This document shows positions 17,501 to 24,467 of a stretch of 64,000 bases of DNA, piece by piece. A program made the translations under genes and the position numbers. The notes below the pieces were generated by a model, which saw only the letters and a program-made list of their open reading frames with translations, was not told where the DNA came from and made no database searches. Numbering within the stretch: position 1 is the first letter of the stretch; the number at the start of each line of letters is the position of its first letter. This DNA is from Ch67 sp041395845 (lineage in GTDB: Bacteria; Pseudomonadota; Gammaproteobacteria; Pseudomonadales; Ketobacteraceae), in assembly GCA_041395845.1 (NCBI GenBank), contig JAWKZS010000010.1:62001-126000 (forward strand), read 5' to 3'.

Positions 17501-17716
17501 TACCTGGGGGATTACCATTTCGGTACCCTGACCGCCTTTGTGCCGGGGGATGCCGCCAAGGCCTATCAGTTCACGTCCGCATTGCCGGCCCAGGTGCTGA
17601 AAGGCATTGCGCCGATCCTGCAGCCGGCCCTGCAACAGGCCGCGGAACAGGCCGAGCGCTTTCCCACTCGCTACTGGCTGGACGGGGTGACCGCGGCCGA
17701 AGCGGAAGCGCCCTGA
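14525..17716 (+). CDS. Large divergent class A penicillin-binding protein (GT51 plus transpeptidase)
   Basis: The 1063-aa protein has a short Pro-rich cytoplasmic tail, one membrane helix at about residues 60-80 (RWLLLVTLLLVAMLAALVYEA), then a GT51-like glycosyltransferase. Its catalytic Glu lies in FIEDRRLLDG, followed by GGSTLATQIEKF and the EEKLRQM block. A transpeptidase follows with STAK near residue 538, SIN in QESINLPFVRM and KTGTGD near residue 962. An unusually long stretch of about 300 residues, mostly helical and charged, separates the SIN and KTG motifs. It polymerises and probably crosslinks peptidoglycan in the periplasm. The GT51 motifs deviate from PBP1a/1b, so it is a distinct subfamily. 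The 3' end overlaps the convergent TetR gene by 46 bases. Confidence 0.85.
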   Translation: MGSQPYVDPDTPIPLLTDSVVPAPDASATGGSGLMANPADRYGVVPPPRAPRRRRAWRWLLLVTLLLVAMLAALVYEARTSWLQARWLPGYAQSMTFMVEEGASDKVQYPLKGPFDHRLGYVRLPSVLNKLQANGFMIERQARMSPEMLNYAGASLYPPYREKTQAGLDIIDYQGRVMFDFQYPRQVFASFEQVPDLMVQALLFIEDRRLLDGSEPALNPAVNWGRFLKAAVFKVGDVINLDTPSMGGSTLATQIEKFRHSENGVTGSVEEKLRQMVSASVRVYQDGMDTMPARRQLVLDYINTVPLSAAPGVGEVNGIGDGLYVWFAADVSEVTRLLNLQDAKGEELARQGLALRQVIALMIAHRRPSYYLVQNREDLAQLIDAHLRLLGRKGVISPALMQAAQAQPLYFRSFRDNPAVVPSASGKGVNMVRSRLSTLLDVSLYDLDRLDLAVTTTLDRELQDQVTRHLRSLRDPEVARQNGLVGEYLLKPGQAGNLRYSFTLFERTPAGNQVRVQTDNTDIPFDINEGSKLELGSTAKLRVLASWLGIIAELHQRYAGQSAENLAKLQEPGNDVLTRWVLEQLQAQPDMPLDVLLDLALERRYSASPAEVFFTGGGVHTFNNFKREDNGRIPSVRESLQESINLPFVRMLREVVNHITYQQWSDVHAVLKDDKDPRRKEVLERFIDREGILFLSRFWAKYAGKPADERLEMFLSGLKLTPVRAAVIHRYLFPDADTDTFVAFMQEQLSHQPMDRKTLERLYDRYGPDRYNLQDQGYLARVHPLELWLMGYLMRQEKPTFSGAVDASRQQRQEVYAWLLRTRAKNARDSRVRSMLEVEAFSELHRRWRELGYPFEHLVPSLATALGSSGDRPAALAEFMGIILNGGERIPAQRIEKLAFAQNTPYEVHVNHPLPPARQVMHPEVAYALKKALADVVNKGTARRLQGAFLRADGRPLVAGGKTGTGDNRLVVNTGGQKVKSRALSRTATLVFYLGDYHFGTLTAFVPGDAAKAYQFTSALPAQVLKGIAPILQPALQQAAEQAERFPTRYWLDGVTAAEAEAP

Positions 17717-18360
17717 TTGCTGTCCCCCTTGCTGCTGGTGCTGTCCTTTAGTGCCAGCAGCTGCCGCTCCTGCGCCACATAGTGCCCCACCATCACCGCC
17801 AGCCCGTCCACCAGTTCATCGAAGGTGACCGGTGGATTGGGATCGGACAGATGCCGGATCAGGGCAAAAATCCCGCCGTTGATGAAAATGTAGGTCATGG
17901 TGGGAATACGCCGCACCTGCAGGTTTTCCGGGTGATGGAGCAGGTGCTGCATCACCAGTTCCCCCAGGATCTTGTTCACCGGTCCATAGCTGACCTTGCT
18001 GTCCATGCGGATCGCCGAGCGCACTGATTTCAGGTAGCGCTCGTCGTTGCGGCTGAGCAGTTCGCGGAAGCCTTCCAGCAGGGTGCGCACCATATCCTCA
18101 ATCGACATCCGAACAAGGTCGGCGGTGCGCGGCTGGATCATGGCCACCACCTCGTCGACGAAACGCTCGTTCATGGCGGTGAAAATCTGCTCCTTGTTGG
18201 CGAAATACTCGTACAGCGATCCCACGCTGATCCCGGCTTTTTCCGCGATATGCCGGGTGGTGGTGTCCGCCGCCCCCCGTTCTGCCACGCAGATGAATCC
18301 TGCTTCGATGATCGCTTCCACCGTGGCTCTGGCGCGCTTTTGCGAGGGCTTTCTGGGCAT
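17671..18360 (-). CDS. TetR-family transcriptional regulator
   Basis: The 229-aa protein begins MPRKPSQKRARATVEAI with the TetR DNA-binding domain at residues 10-57 (TTTRHIAEKAGISVGSLYEYF). The C-terminal ligand domain matches the group with YVAQERQLLALK near the end. The ATG at 18360 is chosen because longer in-frame starts only add sequence from the operator region. It is divergent from the SDR gene at 18469. The intervening 108 bases carry two palindromes suitable for a TetR dimer, so it probably represses itself and the SDR/ferritin-like/monooxygenase genes until a ligand binds. The coding end runs 46 bases into the opposite-strand penicillin-binding protein gene. Confidence 0.92.
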   Translation of the reverse strand: MPRKPSQKRARATVEAIIEAGFICVAERGAADTTTRHIAEKAGISVGSLYEYFANKEQIFTAMNERFVDEVVAMIQPRTADLVRMSIEDMVRTLLEGFRELLSRNDERYLKSVRSAIRMDSKVSYGPVNKILGELVMQHLLHHPENLQVRRIPTMTYIFINGGIFALIRHLSDPNPPVTFDELVDGLAVMVGHYVAQERQLLALKDSTSSKGDSNQGASASAAVTPSSQ

Positions 18361-18375
18361 GGCTATTCCGAATTG

Positions 18376-18420
18376 AATCCGAACAATAAGTCGGATTAAT
18401 GTTACATCATTCGATGTAAC
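18376..18420. promoter_or_regulatory. Two palindromes between TetR and SDR genes (candidate operators)
   Basis: AATCCGA (18376-18382) and TCGGATT (18391-18397) form a perfect inverted repeat with an 8-nt spacer. GTTACATC (18401-18408) and GATGTAAC (18413-18420) form a second perfect inverted repeat with a 4-nt spacer. Both lie in the AT-rich divergent region next to the regulator start, the usual place for TetR operators. Confidence 0.65.
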
Positions 18421-18468
18421 GATCAAGCGGTTGCTTGGTTTTGTTGTTGTGATGCACCGGGAGACACC

Positions 18469-19299
18469 ATGTTTGGAAGCAAGCGTTCCAGGGACGCGTC
18501 GGCAGTAGTAACCGGCGCAGGCAGCGGGATTGGCGCCGCCTTTGCCCATGAACTGGCACGGCGGGGCGGGCGAGTCGTGTGCTCGGACATCCGCCTGGAA
18601 ACCGCCGAGGCCACTGCCAACGCGATCCTGCGGGCAGGGGGATCGGCCCATGCGGTGGCCTGTGATGTGGCGGATATCGATCAGGTGGATTACCTGGCGG
18701 CTGCCGCCGAGGAATGGCTGCGTGGCACGCCGGATCTGATTGTGAACAACGCCGGCGTCGGTATTGGCGGCCGCCCGGTGGGTGACATCCCGCTGGCGGA
18801 CTGGCACTGGACCGTGGGGGTGAACATGTGGGGCGTGATTCACGGCTGCCACGTGTTCGTGCCCAAACTGCGCGCGGCGGGCAAGGGCGGCATCATCAAC
18901 GTCTGCTCGGCTGCCAGCTTTGCCGCCGCACCGCTGATGAGCCCCTATAACGTTACCAAGGCGGCGGTACTGGCTCTGTCTGAAACCCTGGCCGCCGAAC
19001 TGGCCGGCACCGGGGTCACCGTCACCGCCCTGTGTCCCACCTGGGTGAAAACCAACATCGCCCGCGACGGCCGCATTCCCGACGGCACCAGCCGGGTCGC
19101 CCAGAAAATGATGGATATCACCGGCCTGTCTGCCGGGCGTGTGGCCCGCACCACCCTGAACGCATTCGACAAAGGTGAATTGTATGTACTGCCGCAACTG
19201 GATGCGCGGCTGGTCTGGCGCATGAAGCGCTACGCACCGGCCAGCTACGCCCGTGGCGCCGGTCTGATTGGACGTTGGCTGAAAACTGCAGAGGAGTAA
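18469..19299 (+). CDS. Short-chain dehydrogenase/reductase (SDR)
   Basis: The 276-aa protein has a classical SDR layout. The NAD(P)-binding TGAGSGIG lies near residue 15, the NNAG motif in LIVNNAGVGIGG, and the catalytic Ser and YNVTK Tyr/Lys pair near residues 145-164. It interconverts an alcohol and a ketone or aldehyde; the substrate cannot be read from the sequence. The gene is followed after 5 bases by the ferritin-like gene and then the monooxygenase gene, an arrangement reminiscent of mycobacterial mymA/sadH-type clusters. Transcription is probably controlled by the divergent TetR regulator. Confidence 0.9.
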   Translation: MFGSKRSRDASAVVTGAGSGIGAAFAHELARRGGRVVCSDIRLETAEATANAILRAGGSAHAVACDVADIDQVDYLAAAAEEWLRGTPDLIVNNAGVGIGGRPVGDIPLADWHWTVGVNMWGVIHGCHVFVPKLRAAGKGGIINVCSAASFAAAPLMSPYNVTKAAVLALSETLAAELAGTGVTVTALCPTWVKTNIARDGRIPDGTSRVAQKMMDITGLSAGRVARTTLNAFDKGELYVLPQLDARLVWRMKRYAPASYARGAGLIGRWLKTAEE

Positions 19300-19304
19300 C
19301 CCCG

Positions 19305-20231
19305 ATGGCTGCTATCGATCTGGAAAAAATGCTCGTCAAAATCAAGTCCACCCAGTGGGCACTGGCGGATATCGACTGGGATGCGCCTGGTGCGGAACTG
19401 ATCACGCCGGAACAGTGGCCCAAGCTGAAAGCCTTCATGTCGGATCTGATGTGGATCGAGCATGTCGGTGCCCGCGGATTTGCCGCGCTGGCGAAAGTGG
19501 CGCCCAACGATACCTTGCGGGAAATCTACACCTATTTTCACGCCGAAGAACAGCGTCATGCCAATGCGGAAATGGCGCTGATGCGCCGCTGGGGCATGCT
19601 GGAAGGCGATGAAATTCCCGAACCGAACACCAACCTGCGGCTGGTGATCGAATGGCTCGACCGCTACAGCGATGACATGCCGCTGGAAGTGCTCGGCTCG
19701 GTGATTCCGATGCTGGAAATTGCCCTCGACGGTGCGCTGTGCAAATTCCTGCTGGATACGGTGAAAGATCCGGTGTGCCACCAGGCGTTCGAAAAAATCA
19801 ACGACGACGAATCCCGGCATCTGGGTGTCGGTTTCACCGTGCTGGAAATGCAGGGCCACGGTGAACTGTTCAAGCTGGCGATCCGCACTGCCGGCACCCT
19901 GATGCGGCCCACCCTGATCCTCGGCATCCTGTCGTACCTTCCGCTGCTGAACAAGATGCGCGACAACATCGTCGAGATGGGGCTGCAGGAAGAAAGCCTG
20001 TACAAAGTGATGAAAAAATTCGAAACCATCGGTGGCCGCACGGAAGAAGGGCGACGCAATCCCTGGTACCAGATTATTTCCCGTCATGGCCGGGTGATGG
20101 TGAACCGGCGCAACTACGCCTATCACGTACCTGTGGATGCGATGGTGAAATTATCCGATCTGATTCCCCGGCGCCTGCTGCCCCCGGTACCGACCTGGGT
20201 GAAAGAACTGACGTGGAATCCGGTGGCCTGA
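19305..20231 (+). CDS. Ferritin-like diiron domain protein
   Basis: The 308-aa protein has a helical ferritin-like core carrying likely iron ligands: WIEHVGARG, FHAEEQRHANAEM, MLEIALDG and NDDESRHLGVG give the expected E...ExxH and E...DExxH pattern. ATG 19305 follows GAGGAG; an in-frame ATG at 19275 overlaps the SDR gene and lacks a ribosome site. Such proteins are non-haem diiron oxygenases or oxidases; the substrate is unknown. It lies between an SDR and a flavoprotein monooxygenase, suggesting one oxidative pathway, perhaps on a lipid or hydrophobic compound. Confidence 0.82.
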   Translation: MAAIDLEKMLVKIKSTQWALADIDWDAPGAELITPEQWPKLKAFMSDLMWIEHVGARGFAALAKVAPNDTLREIYTYFHAEEQRHANAEMALMRRWGMLEGDEIPEPNTNLRLVIEWLDRYSDDMPLEVLGSVIPMLEIALDGALCKFLLDTVKDPVCHQAFEKINDDESRHLGVGFTVLEMQGHGELFKLAIRTAGTLMRPTLILGILSYLPLLNKMRDNIVEMGLQEESLYKVMKKFETIGGRTEEGRRNPWYQIISRHGRVMVNRRNYAYHVPVDAMVKLSDLIPRRLLPPVPTWVKELTWNPVA

Positions 20232-20275
20232 GCGACCGCAGTGTTGTGGCAAAGGACAACAGAGGAATGGTGAAA

Positions 20276-21811
20276 ATGAATGAAGTAAAAACCGCCAGAA
20301 AAAAATCTGTCACAGCAAAAGGCAGGCCGCAGGTAAATGTTGTTGGCACCGACGCAGCCGTGGCTGATGTTCTGATCATCGGTGCCGGTTTTGCGGGGCT
20401 GGGCAGTGCCATCCGGCTGCGTCAGCGCGGTGTGCACAATGTCGTGATACTGGAGCGTGGCACTGAGGTCGGCGGCACCTGGCGTGACAATACCTATCCC
20501 GGTGCTGCCTGCGATATTCCGTCGAATCTGTATTCATATTCGTTTGCGCCGAATCCGGACTGGTCGCGCAGTTTTTCCGGCAGCGGTGAAATCCTGCAGT
20601 ACATTCATCGCCTGGTGGAGCAGTTCGAACTGGCACCGCTGATCCGCTTCAACCAGAACGTCACCGGGCTGGTGTTTGATGAAAACGCCGGCGTGTGGCG
20701 GGCGCAGACGTCGCAAGGTAAAACCCATGTGGCGCGCTCGGTGATCATGGCGCAGGGGCCGTTGTCGAATGCCAGTTTCCCGAAGATGCCGGGCATCGAA
20801 AATTATCAGGGTCACAAGATTCACAGCGCCATGTGGGATCACGATTACGATTTCACCGGCAAGAAAGTCGCGGTGATCGGAACCGGTGCCAGTGCGATCC
20901 AGATCGTGCCGGAACTGGTAAAGCAGGCAGGCTTTGTCAAAGTCTTTCAGCGTACACCGGGCTGGATTCTGCCGCGGCCGGATTTTGTGACGCCGGATTG
21001 GAACAAATCCCTGTTCAGAAAAATGCCGGCATCGCAGGCGCTGGTGCGCAGTGCGCTGTACTGGGGACACGAAGCCGTAGCGCTGGGCATTATCTGGAAT
21101 ACACCGCTGACCAATGTGGTGCAGCAGGTTGCCAAATCCCATCTGCACAGCCAAGTGCGCGATCCCTGGCTGCGTCGTCAACTGACGCCCAATTTCCGCA
21201 TCGGTTGCAAGCGTGTGCTGATTTCCAATGATTATTATCCGGCGCTGCAACAGCCCAATTGCAAGCTGATCACCTGGCCGATTGCGACCCTGAGTGAAAA
21301 CGGTATTCGCACCACCGAAGGCATCGAGCACCAGTTCGACTGCATCGTGTTTGCCACCGGCTTTGATGTCTGCAAAAGCGGCACACCGTTCCCGATCACC
21401 GGTCTGGACGGGCGCAATCTGGGTGAAGAGTGGAAGCGGGGTTCGCAGGCTTACAAGAGCGCCAGTGTCAGTGGCTATCCCAACCTGTTTTTCACCTTCG
21501 GCCCCAATTCCGGGCCTGGGCATAATTCCGCGCTGGTGTACATGGAGTCGCAGATTGATTACGCGGTAAAAGGCATCAAAACCATTCTGGATGACAACCT
21601 GAAAGTGCTGGACGTGCGGCCGGAAGCGCAGGCGCGTTTCAATCGCAACATTCAGCAGCGACTGGCAAAAACCAACTGGAATTCCGGTTGCAAAAGCTGG
21701 TATCTGACGGAAGACGGCTTCAACGCCACCATGTTCCCGGGTTTTGCGACCCAGTTTGCGGCGCAGATGAAGGATTTTGTCGCGGTGGATTACCGTATCG
21801 TTGCTGCTTGA
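20276..21811 (+). CDS. Flavin-containing (Baeyer-Villiger-type) monooxygenase
   Basis: The 511-aa protein contains the FAD-binding GAGFAGLG near residue 30, the GGTWRDNTYPGAACD block, a BVMO-like fingerprint (YQGHKIHSAMWDHD) and the NADPH-binding GTGASAIQ. The C-terminal FATGFD motif is present. It should insert oxygen next to a carbonyl or hydroxylate a hydrophobic substrate using NADPH and O2. ATG 20276 has AGAGGA 9 nt upstream; earlier in-frame starts are poorly spaced. The N-terminus is rich in Lys/Arg (VKTARKKSVTAKGRPQ) before the Rossmann fold. It is the last gene of the TetR-linked cluster and is followed by a strong terminator. Confidence 0.9.
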   Translation: MNEVKTARKKSVTAKGRPQVNVVGTDAAVADVLIIGAGFAGLGSAIRLRQRGVHNVVILERGTEVGGTWRDNTYPGAACDIPSNLYSYSFAPNPDWSRSFSGSGEILQYIHRLVEQFELAPLIRFNQNVTGLVFDENAGVWRAQTSQGKTHVARSVIMAQGPLSNASFPKMPGIENYQGHKIHSAMWDHDYDFTGKKVAVIGTGASAIQIVPELVKQAGFVKVFQRTPGWILPRPDFVTPDWNKSLFRKMPASQALVRSALYWGHEAVALGIIWNTPLTNVVQQVAKSHLHSQVRDPWLRRQLTPNFRIGCKRVLISNDYYPALQQPNCKLITWPIATLSENGIRTTEGIEHQFDCIVFATGFDVCKSGTPFPITGLDGRNLGEEWKRGSQAYKSASVSGYPNLFFTFGPNSGPGHNSALVYMESQIDYAVKGIKTILDDNLKVLDVRPEAQARFNRNIQQRLAKTNWNSGCKSWYLTEDGFNATMFPGFATQFAAQMKDFVAVDYRIVAA

Positions 21812-21835
21812 GAATAGGCGTTTGCGTGACGCTGC

Positions 21836-21866
21836 GGCGGAGGACACATTTGCCTCCGCCTTTTTT
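21836..21866 (+). terminator. Terminator of the monooxygenase operon
   Basis: GGCGGAGG pairs perfectly with CCTCCGCC around a 9-nt loop and is followed by six T residues. Confidence 0.92.
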
Positions 21867-21870
21867 GCGT

Positions 21871-23361
21871 TCAGTACCGCAGAGTAATACGGTAATCGCC
21901 AGAAACCGTTGCCTTTACCAGATAACCACCGGAACGGGATTCCACCTGCACCCCATCACTGCCATCCAGTTGCGGCACGTTCACCCGTGCCGAGGTTGGC
22001 ACCCACAATTCCAGATCGCCTTCCTCATCACTTTCGCCCACCACCGTCAGCACGCCGGTGTACGGATCGCTGTGCAGTTGTATTAACTCGCCGGGCGCAT
22101 GGCGTGGATAGGCCCGTGCCAGAATCCGTTCATAGGCCGGTGATACACCGCCATCCTCATCGCCGGGGCACAGATTGATGATCACGTGGTATTGCGGCTC
22201 GGTCACGGTGCGTCCGGCGCGGCTGCCCTGGGCATGGGGATCGCCGCAGGCCTGACGCCATTGCCAGACCGCACCACCGATACGGTAGCGGTCTTCGTAT
22301 TGGGCGTATTCCCAGATCGACGCTTCGCTGTCGGCCGGTGCACCGAACCAGCCCCACTCACCGGACCAGAACGGCGCCCGGTAAATGCCTGCCACTCTGG
22401 CTGCATTGGCATAGCCGCTGGCCACCGTGCCGGTCACCGTGATCGAGCCGCTGTACAGATGTGGGGCAAACACGATATTGCGGTCCAGCATGAACAGGCC
22501 AAGGGGTGGCAATGTGATACCGAAGGCCGACCATTCCACGCTGGGTTCGAAAAAGCCGATGTGAGCAAAGCCGCCGGGAACGGACTGTTCTGCCGTGCGG
22601 ATGGCGCGCAGTGTCTTGCTGTAGAAATTGCCCATCAGCAGAATCTGCGACAGACCAACGCTGACCCCGAAATTCGGTTCGTTGAGAAAGTCATAACCGG
22701 CGACTGCCGGTTCCGCTGCGAATTCGCGGGCGAGGCGTGCCCAGGTCGCAATCAGCGCATCCTGAATGCCATCCCGGTTGCGCCAGAAATTTTCAAAGGC
22801 CCGGGCGACCGCGGGCGACAGTTCCCGCAAACCGGGAAAACGGCAGGTGGATTGTCCGTCGGTGAGCGTGGCCCAGGCCGGCGCACCGTCCCAGCCGATG
22901 GAGGGCTGGAAGAAACCGCAGTCGGTACTGTCAGGCGTGGCGATGAATTTGCCCCAGGCATCCTGATGCATATCCAGCACCACGTACAGGCCATTGGCTT
23001 TGGCATCGGCCACGGCGGTGCGGATCTGGCCCAGATAGGCGTCGTCGATCACGCCGCGCTGGGGTTCCAGGGCCGACCAGCTGATCAGCAGCCGCACCAC
23101 GTTCATGCCCAGTTGCGCCATGCGGGCAAAATCGTCGGCCTGATAGGGCACCACCGCCGGCTGATCCGGATTGGCCTCGAAATAGTCCCCCAGGGCGTTG
23201 TAGTTCACGCCGCGCAGCAGCACGGTGCGATCCCGGGCATCGATGATGGCGGGGTTGGCACCCTTGCGTACCTGCAGGGGCAGCAGGTCGGCGCAGGCCA
23301 GGGCAGGCAGAGCGACGCCCAGCAGGGCAATGCAGAAACGCGGCAGCGACACGGGCAGCAT
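21871..23361 (-). CDS. Exported GH5 glycosidase, endoglycoceramidase-like
   Basis: The 496-aa protein has a signal peptide (ends ALACA) and a GH5 TIM barrel. Recognisable blocks are LLRGVNYNALGDYFE, MNVVRLLISWSALEP, YVVLDMHQDAWGKF, the acid/base Glu in GYDFLNEPNFG and the nucleophile Glu in WSGEWGWFG. The last 80 residues (YTGVLTVVGESDEEG to the C-terminus) look like the beta-sandwich domain that follows GH5 endoglycosylceramidases. It should act outside the cytoplasm on glycolipids or related glycans; the exact substrate is inference. The gene stands alone, convergent with the monooxygenase operon and divergent from a thioesterase gene. Confidence 0.85.
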   Translation of the reverse strand: MLPVSLPRFCIALLGVALPALACADLLPLQVRKGANPAIIDARDRTVLLRGVNYNALGDYFEANPDQPAVVPYQADDFARMAQLGMNVVRLLISWSALEPQRGVIDDAYLGQIRTAVADAKANGLYVVLDMHQDAWGKFIATPDSTDCGFFQPSIGWDGAPAWATLTDGQSTCRFPGLRELSPAVARAFENFWRNRDGIQDALIATWARLAREFAAEPAVAGYDFLNEPNFGVSVGLSQILLMGNFYSKTLRAIRTAEQSVPGGFAHIGFFEPSVEWSAFGITLPPLGLFMLDRNIVFAPHLYSGSITVTGTVASGYANAARVAGIYRAPFWSGEWGWFGAPADSEASIWEYAQYEDRYRIGGAVWQWRQACGDPHAQGSRAGRTVTEPQYHVIINLCPGDEDGGVSPAYERILARAYPRHAPGELIQLHSDPYTGVLTVVGESDEEGDLELWVPTSARVNVPQLDGSDGVQVESRSGGYLVKATVSGDYRITLRY

Positions 23362-23566
23362 CCTTTCTTGTTGGTATTGTTATTTTCTGGTGCGATCGTA
23401 CCAGTTTGGCCTGACCCAAGGCAATTCTGGCCGGTTTACCCCACCTGGCGGCTGAAGCGGGCATTTTTTGTCCCGCAAATGGCTTTTTTCCCTATCTGAA
23501 AGCGGTCGACAGCTTGTTACCCTTTCGCCATTCATACGATTGTTTAAGTCAGCACCGGAGTCTGTC

Positions 23567-24352
23567 ATGCAGTATTTTGAAGTCTTGCAAACCATCGAAC
23601 GCAGCGGCGGTGATGCCCGCCTGGCGGTGAGCCCGGAATGGATGCAGGGCAGGGCGGTCTTTGGCGGGCTGCAGGCGGCATTGATGCTGCACGCGATGCG
23701 CGGCCTGGTGCCGGCGGATCTGCCGGTGCGCACCCTGCAGGTGACCTTTGTGGCGCCGCCTGCGCAACCCCAGCTGCTGGCCCGTGCCAGTGTGCTGCGC
23801 CAGGGCAAGAGCGCTACCCATGTGGAATGCCGCCTGCTGGACGGCGACAATGTGCTGGCCACCGCCACGGCGGTATTCGGTGCCGCCCGCGAGTCTAGGG
23901 TCACACGTGTTCCCGAGCAGCCCGCCGTGCCCTGTGACAAACCCCGCACCTTCAAGTATTTCCCCGGCCTGTCACCCACCTTCACCCAGTATTTCGCCGC
24001 GCGCTGGCTGCAGGGTGGAATGCCGTTTACCGGCCCGGCCGAACCCCAGTGCGTGGTGGACGTCAGTATGCCCGGCGAACAGGCGTCCAGCGAGAGTCAT
24101 GTCATCGCCCTGGCGGACTTCATTCCGCCGATCGCGCTGTCCTACCTGAGCATGCCGGTACCGGGCAGCTCGATGACCTGGATGCTGGAATTCCTCACCG
24201 AGGATCTCAATGGTCTGTCCATGCAGAACTGGCGGGTGGACGCGGAAATGGTCGCGGGCGCCCATGGCTACACCAGCCAGTCGGTGATGTTGTGGGGGCC
24301 GGATGGCCAGCCCATCGCCCTGAGCCGGCAGAACATGGTGGTGTTCGGCTGA
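23567..24352 (+). CDS. Acyl-CoA thioesterase, TesB-like double hotdog
   Basis: The 261-aa protein carries the N-terminal hotdog (MQGRAVFGGLQAALMLHAM, then LPVRTLQVTFVAPPA) and a second C-terminal hotdog (IPPIALSYLSMPVPGSSMT, HGYTSQSVMLWGPDGQPIA) of the thioesterase-like TesB superfamily. It is expected to hydrolyse acyl-CoA thioesters in the cytoplasm. ATG 23567 has CGGAG 7 nt upstream and starts the domain directly; the 33 extra in-frame codons upstream belong to the divergent promoter region. The region between this gene and the GH5 gene (205 bases) shows no other gene. Confidence 0.85.
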   Translation: MQYFEVLQTIERSGGDARLAVSPEWMQGRAVFGGLQAALMLHAMRGLVPADLPVRTLQVTFVAPPAQPQLLARASVLRQGKSATHVECRLLDGDNVLATATAVFGAARESRVTRVPEQPAVPCDKPRTFKYFPGLSPTFTQYFAARWLQGGMPFTGPAEPQCVVDVSMPGEQASSESHVIALADFIPPIALSYLSMPVPGSSMTWMLEFLTEDLNGLSMQNWRVDAEMVAGAHGYTSQSVMLWGPDGQPIALSRQNMVVFG

Positions 24353-24355
24353 ACG

Positions 24356-24390
24356 GCCGCCGGCTTGGCATCTGCGGTCAAGCCGGCGGC
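24356..24390 (+). terminator. Long hairpin after the thioesterase gene
   Basis: GCCGCCGGCTTG (24356-24367) pairs perfectly with CAAGCCGGCGGC (24379-24390) across an 11-nt loop. It starts 4 bases after the stop codon. There is no clear T-run, so it may be a Rho-assisted terminator or an RNA-stabilising hairpin. Confidence 0.55.
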
Positions 24391-24467
24391 ATCTACAATC
24401 AAGACAGTTTCCATCCCGGCTGGCATCCTGTGACGATCGTGCAGAACAACAATCACAGGAGTGACCC

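Noticed and set aside
14624..17635. A 1003-aa open frame on the minus strand
   Set aside because: It is the antisense of the PBP gene; high GC content keeps the frame open and the composition (His/Gln/Arg rich) is typical of a shadow.
17671..19197. A 508-aa frame that includes TetR plus an N-terminal extension
   Set aside because: The extension is antisense to the SDR gene; the TetR domain starts at 18360 with its own ATG next to the operator region.
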